Shown: positions 14,591-23,627 of the stretch, in pieces
Numbering within the stretch: position 1 is the first letter of the stretch
Layout of the letters: every line of letters starts with the position of its first letter
From: Nostoc sp. TH1S01
Lineage (GTDB): Bacteria > Cyanobacteriota > Cyanobacteriia > Cyanobacteriales > Nostocaceae
Length of the DNA stretch: 49,599 nt
Reading direction: 5' to 3'
Assembly: GCA_018993265.1 (NCBI GenBank)
Contig: JAGKSW010000094.1
Coordinates: 1 to 49,599, forward strand
Program-made: the position numbers and the translations under genes
The notes under the pieces: generated by a model
The model's input: only the letters and a program-made list of their open reading frames with translations
Databases searched by the model: none
What the model was told of the DNA's origin: nothing

Positions 14591-17119
14591 ATGAAATCTC
14601 GTTATCCAACTCAAAAGACTCAAAACTGCATATTTCACAATACTTTAGTAGCGACAGTATTGTTAGCTAACGGATTTTTCTTGGTCTCCCCAGTGTTAGC
14701 TCAAACTACGCCAACAGCAGCTAATTTAACTATCAATAACCAAGCAACAGCCACCTACGAAGACCCCAATAATCCCAACGTACCAATCAACAGTACTTCC
14801 AACACTGTAACCGTCACCGTAGCAGAAGTAGCTGGGATATCCGTTGTAGCTGGTACACCTGTAGATAATAACGGTGGAACTATTCAAATCGGCGATCTCA
14901 TATATTTTCCATTTACAATTACCAACGTCGGTAACGACCCAACTCGGTTTCAAATTCCTACCCAAGTTGGGATTACAGGCCCAGGTACACAAGGCACACT
15001 GCAATATAGTACCAATGGAACAACATGGACAGATGTTCCTAATGGAGGATTCACTACATCTTCCATACCTGTTAATGGAACAATACAAGTACGAGTACCA
15101 GTCACAGTCAATTCAGGTGCAACATCAGGTCAAACCATCAAAGTTACTTTAGGGGAAACTAACCCGGCGGAAACCGCCACTAACTCCCCACGCAGCAATT
15201 CAATTAATGACGCTAGAGATATTTATACGGTAGATAACTCAGATGGTACATCTGGAGAAGTTACAGGTGTCCCAGCTAACGGTGTAGTAGAAGGAAGTGC
15301 ATCAACCAGCATTACAATTGCTCCGAAGTACTATTCCTTAGCTACCATACTCAAAACTCGTCCTGGATATAGCAATAACAACACACCAGCAGATATCACA
15401 GACGATACCATCAACTACAACTTGAGTTTGCAAGTTAGGTCTACAGATAACACAGGTCAAAACATTACTCCCACAGCTTTAGCAGGGTCTGATGTTCCTG
15501 GTCTGGCTGGTAAAAATATCTTAGTTTCCGATGCTATTCCTTTTGGGACAGAATTAGCCACAACCCCAACTGCACCAACTGGTTGGACTGTCGCTTATTC
15601 TACTACTGCTGTCACCACATCTGCAAATGCAGCCACTTGGACAACCACACAACCTGGAGATTTATCTACAGTCACTCGCATCGGTTTTGTTAAACCCACT
15701 ATAGATGGTGATTCGAGTACATACTTACCTGCTGCGGATGCACAACTCACCCAATTCTCAATTCAGGTAAAAGTTAAAAATGGCGAGACTGCACCTCTAA
15801 CGCTCGCCAACATCGCTCAAGTATTTGGTAAAACACCAGAGACAAATGCGCCTGTGTTTGATGAGTCTGGTGATCAAAATCCTAGTAATTTTGACGGCTC
15901 TCCAGGCAATATGACACCCTCACTCAACACAGATAATAACGGGGATAATGTACCAGATAAGTTACCAAATACCGTACCAGATGGTTATATAAGCGACTCT
16001 AATGATTTAACAAACACCGGAACTGATACCAATGGTGACAACACTGGTCAAGGTTCTGGTGGTGAAGCGAACGTATTTACACTTGACGTTGCTTTACTGC
16101 TCAATGGGCCAAACGGTTCTCCTGGAGCAGTAGGGCCAACAGATAACAATGATGACTTTACCAATAAATCTTCCAATCTTCCAGTTAATAAAACTCCTGG
16201 TTCAAAATTTGATCCAGACCCAGTGACTTTTATTAACACAGTTAGCAATACAGGTAGTCTAACAGCCAATATCTCTTTGCTGCCTACACCACCAGCTAAC
16301 ACAGCTAATTTGCCAGCAAATACAATCGTGACCATATCTTACGGGGGAGCATCTGCTACTTATACATACAATGGCACAACTTTTGACTTTACAAGTGGTA
16401 CTGGTACTGTAGGAGGCAACCCAGTTAGTGGCTCTAATCCAGTACGAATTGATGGAGTAGCCTCCAATGGAACGGCTAACTACACTGTCACTGTTAACTT
16501 ACCAGATGACACTCCGCTTTCCACCGATCCTGGTTTTGAACGCGGCTTCTCGGTACCAATTACAGCATTTATCAAGACTGGTGATGATGTTTCGCCATTA
16601 GAAGAGCGAGCGACAAACACTACTATTAATCGTGTCTACACTGGTTTCTTACAATTAATCAAACAGTCACGGGTTTTACAAGGAACTGGCCCAGCAGTTC
16701 AAGGTACCGATGGGACTTTGAGTACAACACCGAAAAAACCAGCACGGGGAAATATTATTGAGTACGTTATTGAGTATAAAAATATTTCTGAACAGCAGCC
16801 AGCGAGTGGTAGCAATAATGTAATTTTAAATGCTGCCAAAGTGGTAATTACAGAAGATGGCACTGGCACTGTAAATTCCAATAATTGGGCAAAAGATAAT
16901 GATAACAATAGCGTAATTGATACTAGTCATGTTCTTGGCTCAGTTCAGGCAGCAGGAACAATTCAATTCTTCAGTGACACTCTTGCTAAGACTCTTCTTG
17001 GTGGCGAACAAAGTGGTACTACTGCGGTTAGCGATATCACTAAATATGTAAATACTCTCACTAACCCAGTTGCACCTGGTGTAACAGGTACGTTTACCTT
17101 CCAACGCAAAGTTAACTAA
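14591..17119 (+). CDS. Large exported DUF11-type beta-sandwich protein
   Basis: An 842-aa secreted protein. The signal peptide covers about residues 1-37 (LVATVLLANGFFLVSPVLA, then QTT). The rest is rich in Thr, Asn and Pro with repeated beta-sandwich units of DUF11 type, e.g. ISVVAGTPVDNNG followed by GDLIYFPFTITNVGND, and later RGNIIEYVIEYKNIS. Around residues 444-500 is an Asp/Asn-rich stretch (NTDNNGDNVPDKLPN, TNGDNTGQGSGG) like calcium-binding TSP3 repeats. The C-terminus ends GTFTFQRKVN, similar to the end of the protein at 23628-26849. DUF11 domains are structural modules of surface proteins. It is the first gene of a six-gene plus-strand locus and was probably the promoter-proximal gene. 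Confidence 0.82.
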   Translation: MKSRYPTQKTQNCIFHNTLVATVLLANGFFLVSPVLAQTTPTAANLTINNQATATYEDPNNPNVPINSTSNTVTVTVAEVAGISVVAGTPVDNNGGTIQIGDLIYFPFTITNVGNDPTRFQIPTQVGITGPGTQGTLQYSTNGTTWTDVPNGGFTTSSIPVNGTIQVRVPVTVNSGATSGQTIKVTLGETNPAETATNSPRSNSINDARDIYTVDNSDGTSGEVTGVPANGVVEGSASTSITIAPKYYSLATILKTRPGYSNNNTPADITDDTINYNLSLQVRSTDNTGQNITPTALAGSDVPGLAGKNILVSDAIPFGTELATTPTAPTGWTVAYSTTAVTTSANAATWTTTQPGDLSTVTRIGFVKPTIDGDSSTYLPAADAQLTQFSIQVKVKNGETAPLTLANIAQVFGKTPETNAPVFDESGDQNPSNFDGSPGNMTPSLNTDNNGDNVPDKLPNTVPDGYISDSNDLTNTGTDTNGDNTGQGSGGEANVFTLDVALLLNGPNGSPGAVGPTDNNDDFTNKSSNLPVNKTPGSKFDPDPVTFINTVSNTGSLTANISLLPTPPANTANLPANTIVTISYGGASATYTYNGTTFDFTSGTGTVGGNPVSGSNPVRIDGVASNGTANYTVTVNLPDDTPLSTDPGFERGFSVPITAFIKTGDDVSPLEERATNTTINRVYTGFLQLIKQSRVLQGTGPAVQGTDGTLSTTPKKPARGNIIEYVIEYKNISEQQPASGSNNVILNAAKVVITEDGTGTVNSNNWAKDNDNNSVIDTSHVLGSVQAAGTIQFFSDTLAKTLLGGEQSGTTAVSDITKYVNTLTNPVAPGVTGTFTFQRKVN

Positions 17120-17143
17120 TAGTAATTTATCAGGGTGACTAAT

Positions 17144-17698
17144 ATGAAACAAATTTTGATGACGGGAATAGGGGCAAGTATATTATTGATTACAGCCTCA
17201 TTTATAAGTAATTTACCAGATGGCTGGCAAACTAACAGCGCAGTGGCACAAAGTCCTGAAAAGCAACAGGCTTTAAAGTTAGTTTTAACAGCAGAAAAGC
17301 AAGTATTAATTAACGATGAACAAGGTAAGCAAAAAATAGCATGGCAGGCTTTGAATAATAAAGCAATTGTCAAACCTGGGGAGATATTACGCTATACCTT
17401 GACTGGAGAAAATACAAGCGATCGCCCCTTAAAAAATATCAATTTCAATCAACCAGTTGCTAAAGGCATGGTTTATGTTTTGAAGTCAGCTCATTTTCCT
17501 GGTGATGTCAAAATTAGCTACAGCATTGATGGCGGACGCAGTTTCGTAACAAATCCCACAATTAAAGTTACTCTACCTAACGGCAATATCCAAACTCAAC
17601 CTGCACCAGCTAGTGCTTATACACATATTCGCTTTTATAGCCCAGTAATTCCAGCCAAAACTACACTCAAAGTCACTTATCAAACTCAGGTGCGTTAA
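17144..17698 (+). CDS. Small exported single-domain DUF11-like protein
   Basis: A 184-aa protein with signal peptide (MKQILMTGIGASILLITA; cleavage near AVA-QS). One DUF11-like module follows: VKPGEILRYTLTGENTS, PLKNINFNQPVAKGMVY, a DGGRSF turn, YTHIRF and the closing strand KTTLKVTYQTQVR. The order matches the C-terminal half of a DUF11 repeat protein. It starts 24 bases after the 842-aa gene and surely shares its transcript. It may be a minor subunit or periplasmic chaperone-like partner of the large DUF11 proteins. GTG at 17135 is in frame, ATG 17144 is preferred. Confidence 0.8.
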   Translation: MKQILMTGIGASILLITASFISNLPDGWQTNSAVAQSPEKQQALKLVLTAEKQVLINDEQGKQKIAWQALNNKAIVKPGEILRYTLTGENTSDRPLKNINFNQPVAKGMVYVLKSAHFPGDVKISYSIDGGRSFVTNPTIKVTLPNGNIQTQPAPASAYTHIRFYSPVIPAKTTLKVTYQTQVR

Positions 17699-18026
17699 AT
17701 ACTAAGAGACTTCCAACTAAAAAAATATCCAATCATGAAGGGTAGCAGCATCTCGACTCCCTTCGACTATCGGAGACGCTGCGCTCAGGACAGGCTCAGT
17801 CCAAGTCGCTCGGCGACTGGAAGCAGAGGTAGAAAAAGATTCTGATCAATATCTTTGTTCTTTTACGTTGAATCATTTAATCTCTGGAAGTCACTAAATC
17901 AAAATCAATATAAAACATCAAATTTTTCGTTTGAGAATTCATCAGTTTTTCATTATTTAGGCTTTACAACTCAAATATTAATTTTTAGAATGTAAGTCCA
18001 TCTACTAAAAATGGTATTTCAAGCCA
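17699..18026. other. Intergenic region with a GC-rich interspersed repeat
   Basis: It contains at 17752-17822 a GC-rich stretch (CTCGACTCCCTTCGACTA ... GCTCAGGACAGGCTCAG ... AGTCGCTCGGCGACTGG) of the kind of dispersed repeat seen in Nostoc-type genomes. The rest is AT-rich. I see no ORF. It may carry a second promoter for the 507-aa and barrel genes. Confidence 0.5.
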
Positions 18027-19550
18027 ATGAATTTGTTCAGTATTGTAAAAAAGCAAAGACAAATTATTTTTAGTAGTAAATGGCAATATAAATTGTCTAA
18101 TTTCATTGTTATTATTAGTTTTTTAACAACAAGTTTATCTATCAAGGCGACGGCACAAGAAACAAATAATAATATTGTTAACCAAGCTAGTTATACTTAT
18201 ACAGATTCAAGTGAGAATAAATATCAAGCAATTTCTAGCGAACTGCAACTATTAACTGATGTTACTATTTCTAATAGCAAATCAGGCAGAATTTTAGGCT
18301 GTGCCGGGACAACATTGTCTGACTATACAGGCTTCTCGGTTGGCTTATATGAAGCTGATATTAATGATCCAACAGGTACAGAATTAGGCAAACTAGTATC
18401 TTTAACTCGCACAGAGTTACCGGATGTTCCGAATAATAAGCTTCCTGGTGGACAAAACCCAAATATTGAAAATGCTAATCCTTTTTTCTTAAAAAATAAC
18501 CCAGCAGGTGTTTACAACATATTGCTTGACCCGAATAGAGGTCAAACTGAGGCTGGTAAAACTTACATTTTGGTAGTCAATCCACCACAAAATTCCAGTT
18601 ACCAACAACGGCGAATTAAAATTCAAATTACTGGTGTTGATAGCACTAATAATAACAGTGTGAAATATGTGGCTGCTTCTTTGGATGGAGAACCTTTGAA
18701 TAGTACAGGTGCAACCAGAGTTGAAGACACATTAGTTGCAGTTGCAAACGCAGAAATTAACCAACGTAGTTTATTGGCTTTGGCATTTATAGCTAATTTA
18801 TGTACAGCACAACAATTACAAATTATTAAAACAGGCGATCGCGCGACTGCGGAACCAGGAGATACAGTTATTTACCGCATATCTGTGAAAAACTTATCTG
18901 ATACTGGTTTAAATAACTTAGTTGTTACTGATAACTTGCCTTTAGGCTTTCATTTCATTAACAAATCTGTGCGCGGTGAGTTAGATGGTCAAGCAGTTAA
19001 CATTACCACAGAGCGCAATGGCAATACAGTTACCTTCCGCACAGATGTAACTCTTCCATCCCAAAAAGTAGTAAATATTGCCTACGCCGCTCAACTCACA
19101 CCTGATGCAGTGCGGGGAACTGGCCGCAATAGTGCGATCGCGCGTGTACTCAGAACTGACAATAGTCTAGCAGCCAAGGATGGCCCTGCAACTCACCAAT
19201 TAGTAATTCGTTCGGGAATTGTGGCTGACTGCGGCACAATTATCGGTCGTGTATTTGAAGATAAAAACTTTGACGGTGAACAGCAAAATGGTGAACCAGG
19301 AATTCCGAATGCCGTAATTTTTTTGGAAAACGGTAATCGCATCACCACAGATCCTAATGGTTTATTTTCTGTCGCCAATGTTTTGCCAGGAAGCCATACA
19401 GGAGTACTCGACCTCAGCAGCATTCCCGGCTACACCCTAGCCCCCAACCGCAAATTCCGCGAACGTAATACGCAATCTCGCTGGGTGCGTCTGGAACCTG
19501 GCGGCTTAGTCAGAATGAACTTTGCTGTCACTCCCAGCAGGAGTAAATAA
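18027..19550 (+). CDS. Exported DUF11 plus SdrD-B-like protein
   Basis: A 507-aa exported protein. The N-terminal hydrophobic signal region is within residues 22-45 (LSNFIVIISFLTTSLSI, then KATAQ). A first domain (about 45-265) has a beta-rich, cysteine-containing pattern (GRILGCAGTTLSDY). A DUF11 domain (265-390) reads IIKTGDRATAEPGDTVIYR then NNLVVTDNLPLGFHFI. The C-terminal domain (about 400-507) is SdrD-B/carboxypeptidase-like: IIGRVFEDKNFDGEQQNGEPG, then VIFLENGNRITTDPNGLFS. The D-x-N-x-D-G motif is a candidate Ca2+ site. The next gene, the barrel protein, starts 3 bases after its stop, and the Shine-Dalgarno GGAG of that gene lies in this gene's last codons: strong coupling. It may be the partner or plug of the barrel. 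Confidence 0.84.
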   Translation: MNLFSIVKKQRQIIFSSKWQYKLSNFIVIISFLTTSLSIKATAQETNNNIVNQASYTYTDSSENKYQAISSELQLLTDVTISNSKSGRILGCAGTTLSDYTGFSVGLYEADINDPTGTELGKLVSLTRTELPDVPNNKLPGGQNPNIENANPFFLKNNPAGVYNILLDPNRGQTEAGKTYILVVNPPQNSSYQQRRIKIQITGVDSTNNNSVKYVAASLDGEPLNSTGATRVEDTLVAVANAEINQRSLLALAFIANLCTAQQLQIIKTGDRATAEPGDTVIYRISVKNLSDTGLNNLVVTDNLPLGFHFINKSVRGELDGQAVNITTERNGNTVTFRTDVTLPSQKVVNIAYAAQLTPDAVRGTGRNSAIARVLRTDNSLAAKDGPATHQLVIRSGIVADCGTIIGRVFEDKNFDGEQQNGEPGIPNAVIFLENGNRITTDPNGLFSVANVLPGSHTGVLDLSSIPGYTLAPNRKFRERNTQSRWVRLEPGGLVRMNFAVTPSRSK

Positions 19551-19553
19551 AGT

Positions 19554-22500
19554 ATGAAACCTCAACTACACGGTGTATCTAGCTTTAATCTCAGGCTGAT
19601 GGGTGCTATGGCAGGTGCAATCGGCGTTGTTTTGTATCCGGCTGTCGTTAAAGCCCAAACATTCATTCCAGAAACAGAAAATAGAGTCCAGAATCAGTTT
19701 CCCTCTGCTTCTACCTTAACCGCAACAGATAATCAGCCTTCTGTGAACACATCCATAGAAGCTGATGAAGTCTCTCAGCAAAATCCTTTGTCTCAAGACA
19801 GTCAGATTGATAGTTCGTTGCAGGATATTAACAAACACACTTCAGTTGATACTCCCTTAACAACAACCAGCATACAACCATTTCAACCTGCAACTGATAT
19901 TCAGTTACCTAAAGGCTTGCGTAAAATTGCGGCAGCAGTCGAGAATCAAAATACCACCATCAAAATTCTCAACCCATCTACTGATAGTGTGGTTAATATT
20001 CCTGCTGCTAACGTCAGTTTGCAATTTCCTAGTGGCGGTCAGGTAGAATTGCGCGTCAACGGCGTACTGGTAGATTCTTCATTAGTTGGACAGACAGAAA
20101 CTGATAGTAATACCAATTTAGTTACGCAGACATGGTATGGTATCTCACTCCAAGCCGGAGAAAATATCATCTCTGCACAAGAGGTCGGGAAACCAGAATC
20201 ATCTGTAAAAGTAAGAATAGTAGTGCGGAGTGCGCCAAAAAAACTCACACTAGAAACAGTTGAAGCGCGTATTCCTGCTGATGGACGTTCGACTGCAACC
20301 ATTCGTGGTGAATTAATTGATGAAAATGGCAATCGCTCTAACAGCGATGCTGTTGTGACTGTGATCCCAACAGCGGGAGAGTTAGTCGGGAAGGACTTCA
20401 AACCTGATGAACCAGGATTTCAGGTAGAAGCGAAAGCTGGAGAGTTTACCGCCACATTGCGTTCTGATTTAAAGGCGCAAACAGTCCGCATTCGCGCCAC
20501 AACCAATGATTTAGAAGCCTTTACCCAACTGCAATTTGAAACAGCCTTGCGTCCAAGTTTATTAACTGGCGTTATCGATGTCCGTTTAGGTGCAAGAGGT
20601 ACAGATTATTACAGTAGTTTTCGAGATTTTGTCCGTCCTGACAAAGATACCAGCACCCAATTAGATTTTCACTCAGCGATATTTGCCACAGGTGCAATAG
20701 GTGAATGGTTGTTTACAGGTGCATATAATAGTTCCCGCACTCTTAACGAAGATTGCAACTGCGACAATCGCCTATTTAGAAACTATCAGTTTAGCGAACA
20801 AAACTATCCTGTTTATGGTGATAGTTCCCGAACCGATGTTGTTACACCCTCAATTGATAGTGTATTTTTGCGGTTTGAACGCACCTCAAAAATTCCTAAT
20901 GCGGCTCCTGATTATTTCATGTGGGGTGATTATGACACAGAAGAGTTTGCCCGTACATCTCAGCAATTTACTTCTATCACTCGTCAATTACACGGCTTCA
21001 AGGCTAACTACAATTTTGGCAATCTACAATTTACAGGCTTTTATGGTAATAATCTCGAAGGCTTTCAACGAGATACCATTGCGCCTGATGGTACGAGTGG
21101 TTATTACTTCCTCTCCAGAAGGTTAGTAATAGCTGGTAGTGAAAATGTCTTTCTGGAATTAGAAGAACTGAATCGTCCTGGTACTGTATTGGAGCGTAAA
21201 AAACTCAGTCGTGGCCCAGACTACGAAATTGATTACGATCGCGGTACATTAATTTTTCGTGAACCGATTCTTCGTACAGATATAGATAGTACTGGACAAG
21301 TCTTAGTACGACGCATTGTAGTTAGCTATCAATATGAAAGTCAAGACTCTGACAGTAATATCTATGCAGGTCGATTGCAGTATCATTTCTCGCGCACGTT
21401 GAATCAAGAAAGTTGGTTAGGTGCAACTTTTGTCCAAGAAAATCAGGGAGTGCGGGACTTTCAACTGTATGGTGCAGATGCACTGATTTCTTTAGGTAGT
21501 AATGGCAGGCTAATAGCTGAATATGCTCATTCTACGAATGACTCAGAAGTTATGGGGAAAGTCAGTGGTGCAGCTTACCGTTTAGAAGCCGAGGGACAAA
21601 TTAGCAATACTATTCAAGGACGTGCTTATTATCGATTTGCTGATACAGGCTTTGCCAATAATGCCACCATTAGCTTTGTACCTGGACAAACTCGCTATGG
21701 TGGACAAGTCACAGCAAGACTGTCACAAACAACCAATTTTCGGGCGCAATACGACCACGAAGATAACTTTGGAATTGTACCCCAACCGCTAGATACCTTT
21801 GAAGAACTATTTGCACCACGTTCGGAAGCTACACCAGGAAGTAAAGTTGATAACTCTTTAACAACAATTTCAGCAGGAATTCAACAACGCTTAGGTAAGG
21901 CTACGGTTGACGTTGATTGGATTCATCGCCACCGAGAAGATAGGATTCCGGTGAGTGCTTTAACGAGTGATTCCCAGCAGTTGCGATCGCGTCTGACTTT
22001 TCCCATCGCCAAAAACCTCACTTTCGCCGCCCAAAATGAACTCACTCTCTCTTCCAGTGCAGATACTGTTTACCCAGACCGTACCATTTTGGGTTTGAAT
22101 TGGGCTGCTATCCCTGGTGTGAATGTCAGTCTTGCCCAACAGTTTTATAGTAGTGGTCAACAAAGCGGCAATGCCATCACCAGTTTAAGTATCAATGGTG
22201 AGCATAAACTCGGCACAGATACAACTTTGACCGCGCGTTACTCAATTTTAGGAGGTGCTAACCAACTCACAACTCAAGGTGCTATTGGCCTAAATAACCG
22301 TTGGAAGATCGCTCCTGGTTTACGGTTGAATCTGGCTTATGAGCATGTATTTGGCAACTTCTTCAACCGCACCGATGCAGGACAACAATACGCCCAACCT
22401 TTTACAGTCGGTCAAGCCGCTTCATCTATTGGATTTGAGAGTGGCGATAGCTACAGCGTTGGCTTAGAATACAGTGATAACCCTGAGTTTCAAGCCAGTG

Positions 22501-23198
22501 CGCGTTATGAACATCGCACTTCTGCTAGTGGTTCTAATACGGTCATTTCAGCAGCAGCCACAGGCAAAATTTCGCCTGCACTTACAGCTTTAGCACGCTA
22601 TCAACAGGCCAACTCAGCTAATCAAAAACTCACAGGCTTGGGTGATACGGTGAACCTAAAACTAGGTTTGGCTTACCGTGACCCCAGTAATGATAAATTT
22701 AATGCTTTGCTGCGGTATGAATATCGAGAAAATCCAGCAGTGATTCCTGACACGATTTTGTTAGGTAGTGGTACAGGCTCTACAGACCATACCTTTGCCC
22801 TGGAAGCCATTTATGCACCTAACTGGCAATGGGAATTTTACGGTAAGTATGCTTTGCGGAACAGTACATCTTATCTAGCCAACGATTTAGTAGGGACTAG
22901 TAGCGTGAATTTGGCGCAATTTAGAGCTACCTACCGCTTGGGATACAAGATGGATTTAGTAGGAGAGGCGCGTTGGATAGGGCAAGCTAATTATAGTGAG
23001 ACAGGCTTTGTTGTGGAAACTGGTTATTATTTATCGCCTAACCTGCGTTTAGCAGCTGGATATGCTTTTGGCAGAGTTGATGACCGAGATTTTTCCGGCG
23101 TGCGTTCTGCTGGTGGCCCTTATTTGGGTTTAACTTTGAAACTCAACGAATTATTTGAAGGTTTTGGACAACAAAAAATTCCCCCTCCACAGCGTTAG
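19554..23198 (+). CDS. Outer-membrane barrel protein with Ig-like and invasin-like domains
   Basis: A 1214-aa exported protein. The signal peptide spans about residues 1-35 (LMGAMAGAIGVVLYPAVVKA). Residues 36-130 are low-complexity polar. About 135-225 is an Ig-like sheet (ILNPSTDSVVNIPAANVSL), and 226-335 resembles a bacterial Ig-like (Big_1/invasin) unit (IPADGRSTATIRGELIDENG). From about 335 to the end there are many alternating amphipathic strands rich in Tyr/Arg turns (FRGYN-like repeats such as LRLNLAYEHVFGNF, YSVGLEYSDNP, FNALLRYEYREN), compatible with a large outer-membrane beta-barrel. The last strand GPYLGLTLKLNELF is followed by a 14-residue tail (EGFGQQKIPPPQR), unlike the terminal Phe of normal BAM substrates. 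It could be a receptor, secretion pore or surface-protein anchor. I do not see a TonB box or plug. Confidence 0.8.
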   Translation: MKPQLHGVSSFNLRLMGAMAGAIGVVLYPAVVKAQTFIPETENRVQNQFPSASTLTATDNQPSVNTSIEADEVSQQNPLSQDSQIDSSLQDINKHTSVDTPLTTTSIQPFQPATDIQLPKGLRKIAAAVENQNTTIKILNPSTDSVVNIPAANVSLQFPSGGQVELRVNGVLVDSSLVGQTETDSNTNLVTQTWYGISLQAGENIISAQEVGKPESSVKVRIVVRSAPKKLTLETVEARIPADGRSTATIRGELIDENGNRSNSDAVVTVIPTAGELVGKDFKPDEPGFQVEAKAGEFTATLRSDLKAQTVRIRATTNDLEAFTQLQFETALRPSLLTGVIDVRLGARGTDYYSSFRDFVRPDKDTSTQLDFHSAIFATGAIGEWLFTGAYNSSRTLNEDCNCDNRLFRNYQFSEQNYPVYGDSSRTDVVTPSIDSVFLRFERTSKIPNAAPDYFMWGDYDTEEFARTSQQFTSITRQLHGFKANYNFGNLQFTGFYGNNLEGFQRDTIAPDGTSGYYFLSRRLVIAGSENVFLELEELNRPGTVLERKKLSRGPDYEIDYDRGTLIFREPILRTDIDSTGQVLVRRIVVSYQYESQDSDSNIYAGRLQYHFSRTLNQESWLGATFVQENQGVRDFQLYGADALISLGSNGRLIAEYAHSTNDSEVMGKVSGAAYRLEAEGQISNTIQGRAYYRFADTGFANNATISFVPGQTRYGGQVTARLSQTTNFRAQYDHEDNFGIVPQPLDTFEELFAPRSEATPGSKVDNSLTTISAGIQQRLGKATVDVDWIHRHREDRIPVSALTSDSQQLRSRLTFPIAKNLTFAAQNELTLSSSADTVYPDRTILGLNWAAIPGVNVSLAQQFYSSGQQSGNAITSLSINGEHKLGTDTTLTARYSILGGANQLTTQGAIGLNNRWKIAPGLRLNLAYEHVFGNFFNRTDAGQQYAQPFTVGQAASSIGFESGDSYSVGLEYSDNPEFQASARYEHRTSASGSNTVISAAATGKISPALTALARYQQANSANQKLTGLGDTVNLKLGLAYRDPSNDKFNALLRYEYRENPAVIPDTILLGSGTGSTDHTFALEAIYAPNWQWEFYGKYALRNSTSYLANDLVGTSSVNLAQFRATYRLGYKMDLVGEARWIGQANYSETGFVVETGYYLSPNLRLAAGYAFGRVDDRDFSGVRSAGGPYLGLTLKLNELFEGFGQQKIPPPQR

Positions 23199-23486
23199 CA
23201 ACTTAATATTACAAGGTCTCCACAGCACAGAAATTATGCAGATTTGCATAATCATGAAACAATCTAAATTTCAGGGTAAATACTGAGTAGAGTTTAGGCT
23301 TTTGTTAAATCAAAAGTATGGGGCTAATAATTCGGATTTTATAACTCTTGCATAAGCGATCGCACCCATTTTTTGGGAATGTTAATACTAGTCAAGTAAT
23401 AATATCGACAATTGGTCAAATAAACTCAAATTTTTAGGAAAAAACCCCAGTATTTTAATTAAAAATACATTGGAACCTATGTAATC

Positions 23487-23522
23487 ATGCCCAATCATAT
23501 ACACGGCATTATTATTGACCAA
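23487..23522 (+). pseudogene. Fragment of REP-associated tyrosine transposase (RAYT)
   Basis: Twelve codons MPNHIHGIIIDQ match the conserved M-P-N-H-x-H-G-I-I block (HUH metal-binding motif) of RAYT/Y1 transposases. Nothing of the catalytic tyrosine helix follows, so it is a remnant. The nearby palindrome fits the REP element such a transposase would act on. Confidence 0.6.
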
Positions 23523-23560
23523 CCTAACCAAATCAATAAAAATACATCACCCAAAAATGT

Positions 23561-23584
23561 AGAGACGCGAAATTTCGCGTCTCT
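23561..23584. repeat. REP-like perfect palindrome (AGAGACGCGAAA/TTTCGCGTCTCT)
   Basis: A 24-base perfect palindrome beside the RAYT scrap. Its AGAGACG/CGTCTCT arms are shared with a second palindrome at 41760-41787. Families of GTAGAGACG-type palindromes are common in Nostoc genomes (recollection, not searched). Confidence 0.65.
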
Positions 23585-23627
23585 CAAAATTTCACATCTC
23601 TACCACACCAAATTATATAAAAAACCT

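Larger units (their letters stand above)
23199..23627. other. Intergenic region with a RAYT transposase scrap and REP-like palindrome
   Basis: The region between the barrel gene and the next true start. At 23487-23522 the frame reads MPNHIHGIIIDQ, the HUH-motif block of REP-associated tyrosine transposases (IS200-like Y1 family). After it comes the 24-base perfect palindrome at 23561-23584. The scrap is fused in frame to the following gene but has its own ATG by descent, not as the start of that gene. Confidence 0.65.

Noticed and set aside
23487-23627. Upstream start for the 1120-codon frame
   Set aside because: These codons are a RAYT scrap and a palindrome read through; the signal peptide starts at ATG 23628.
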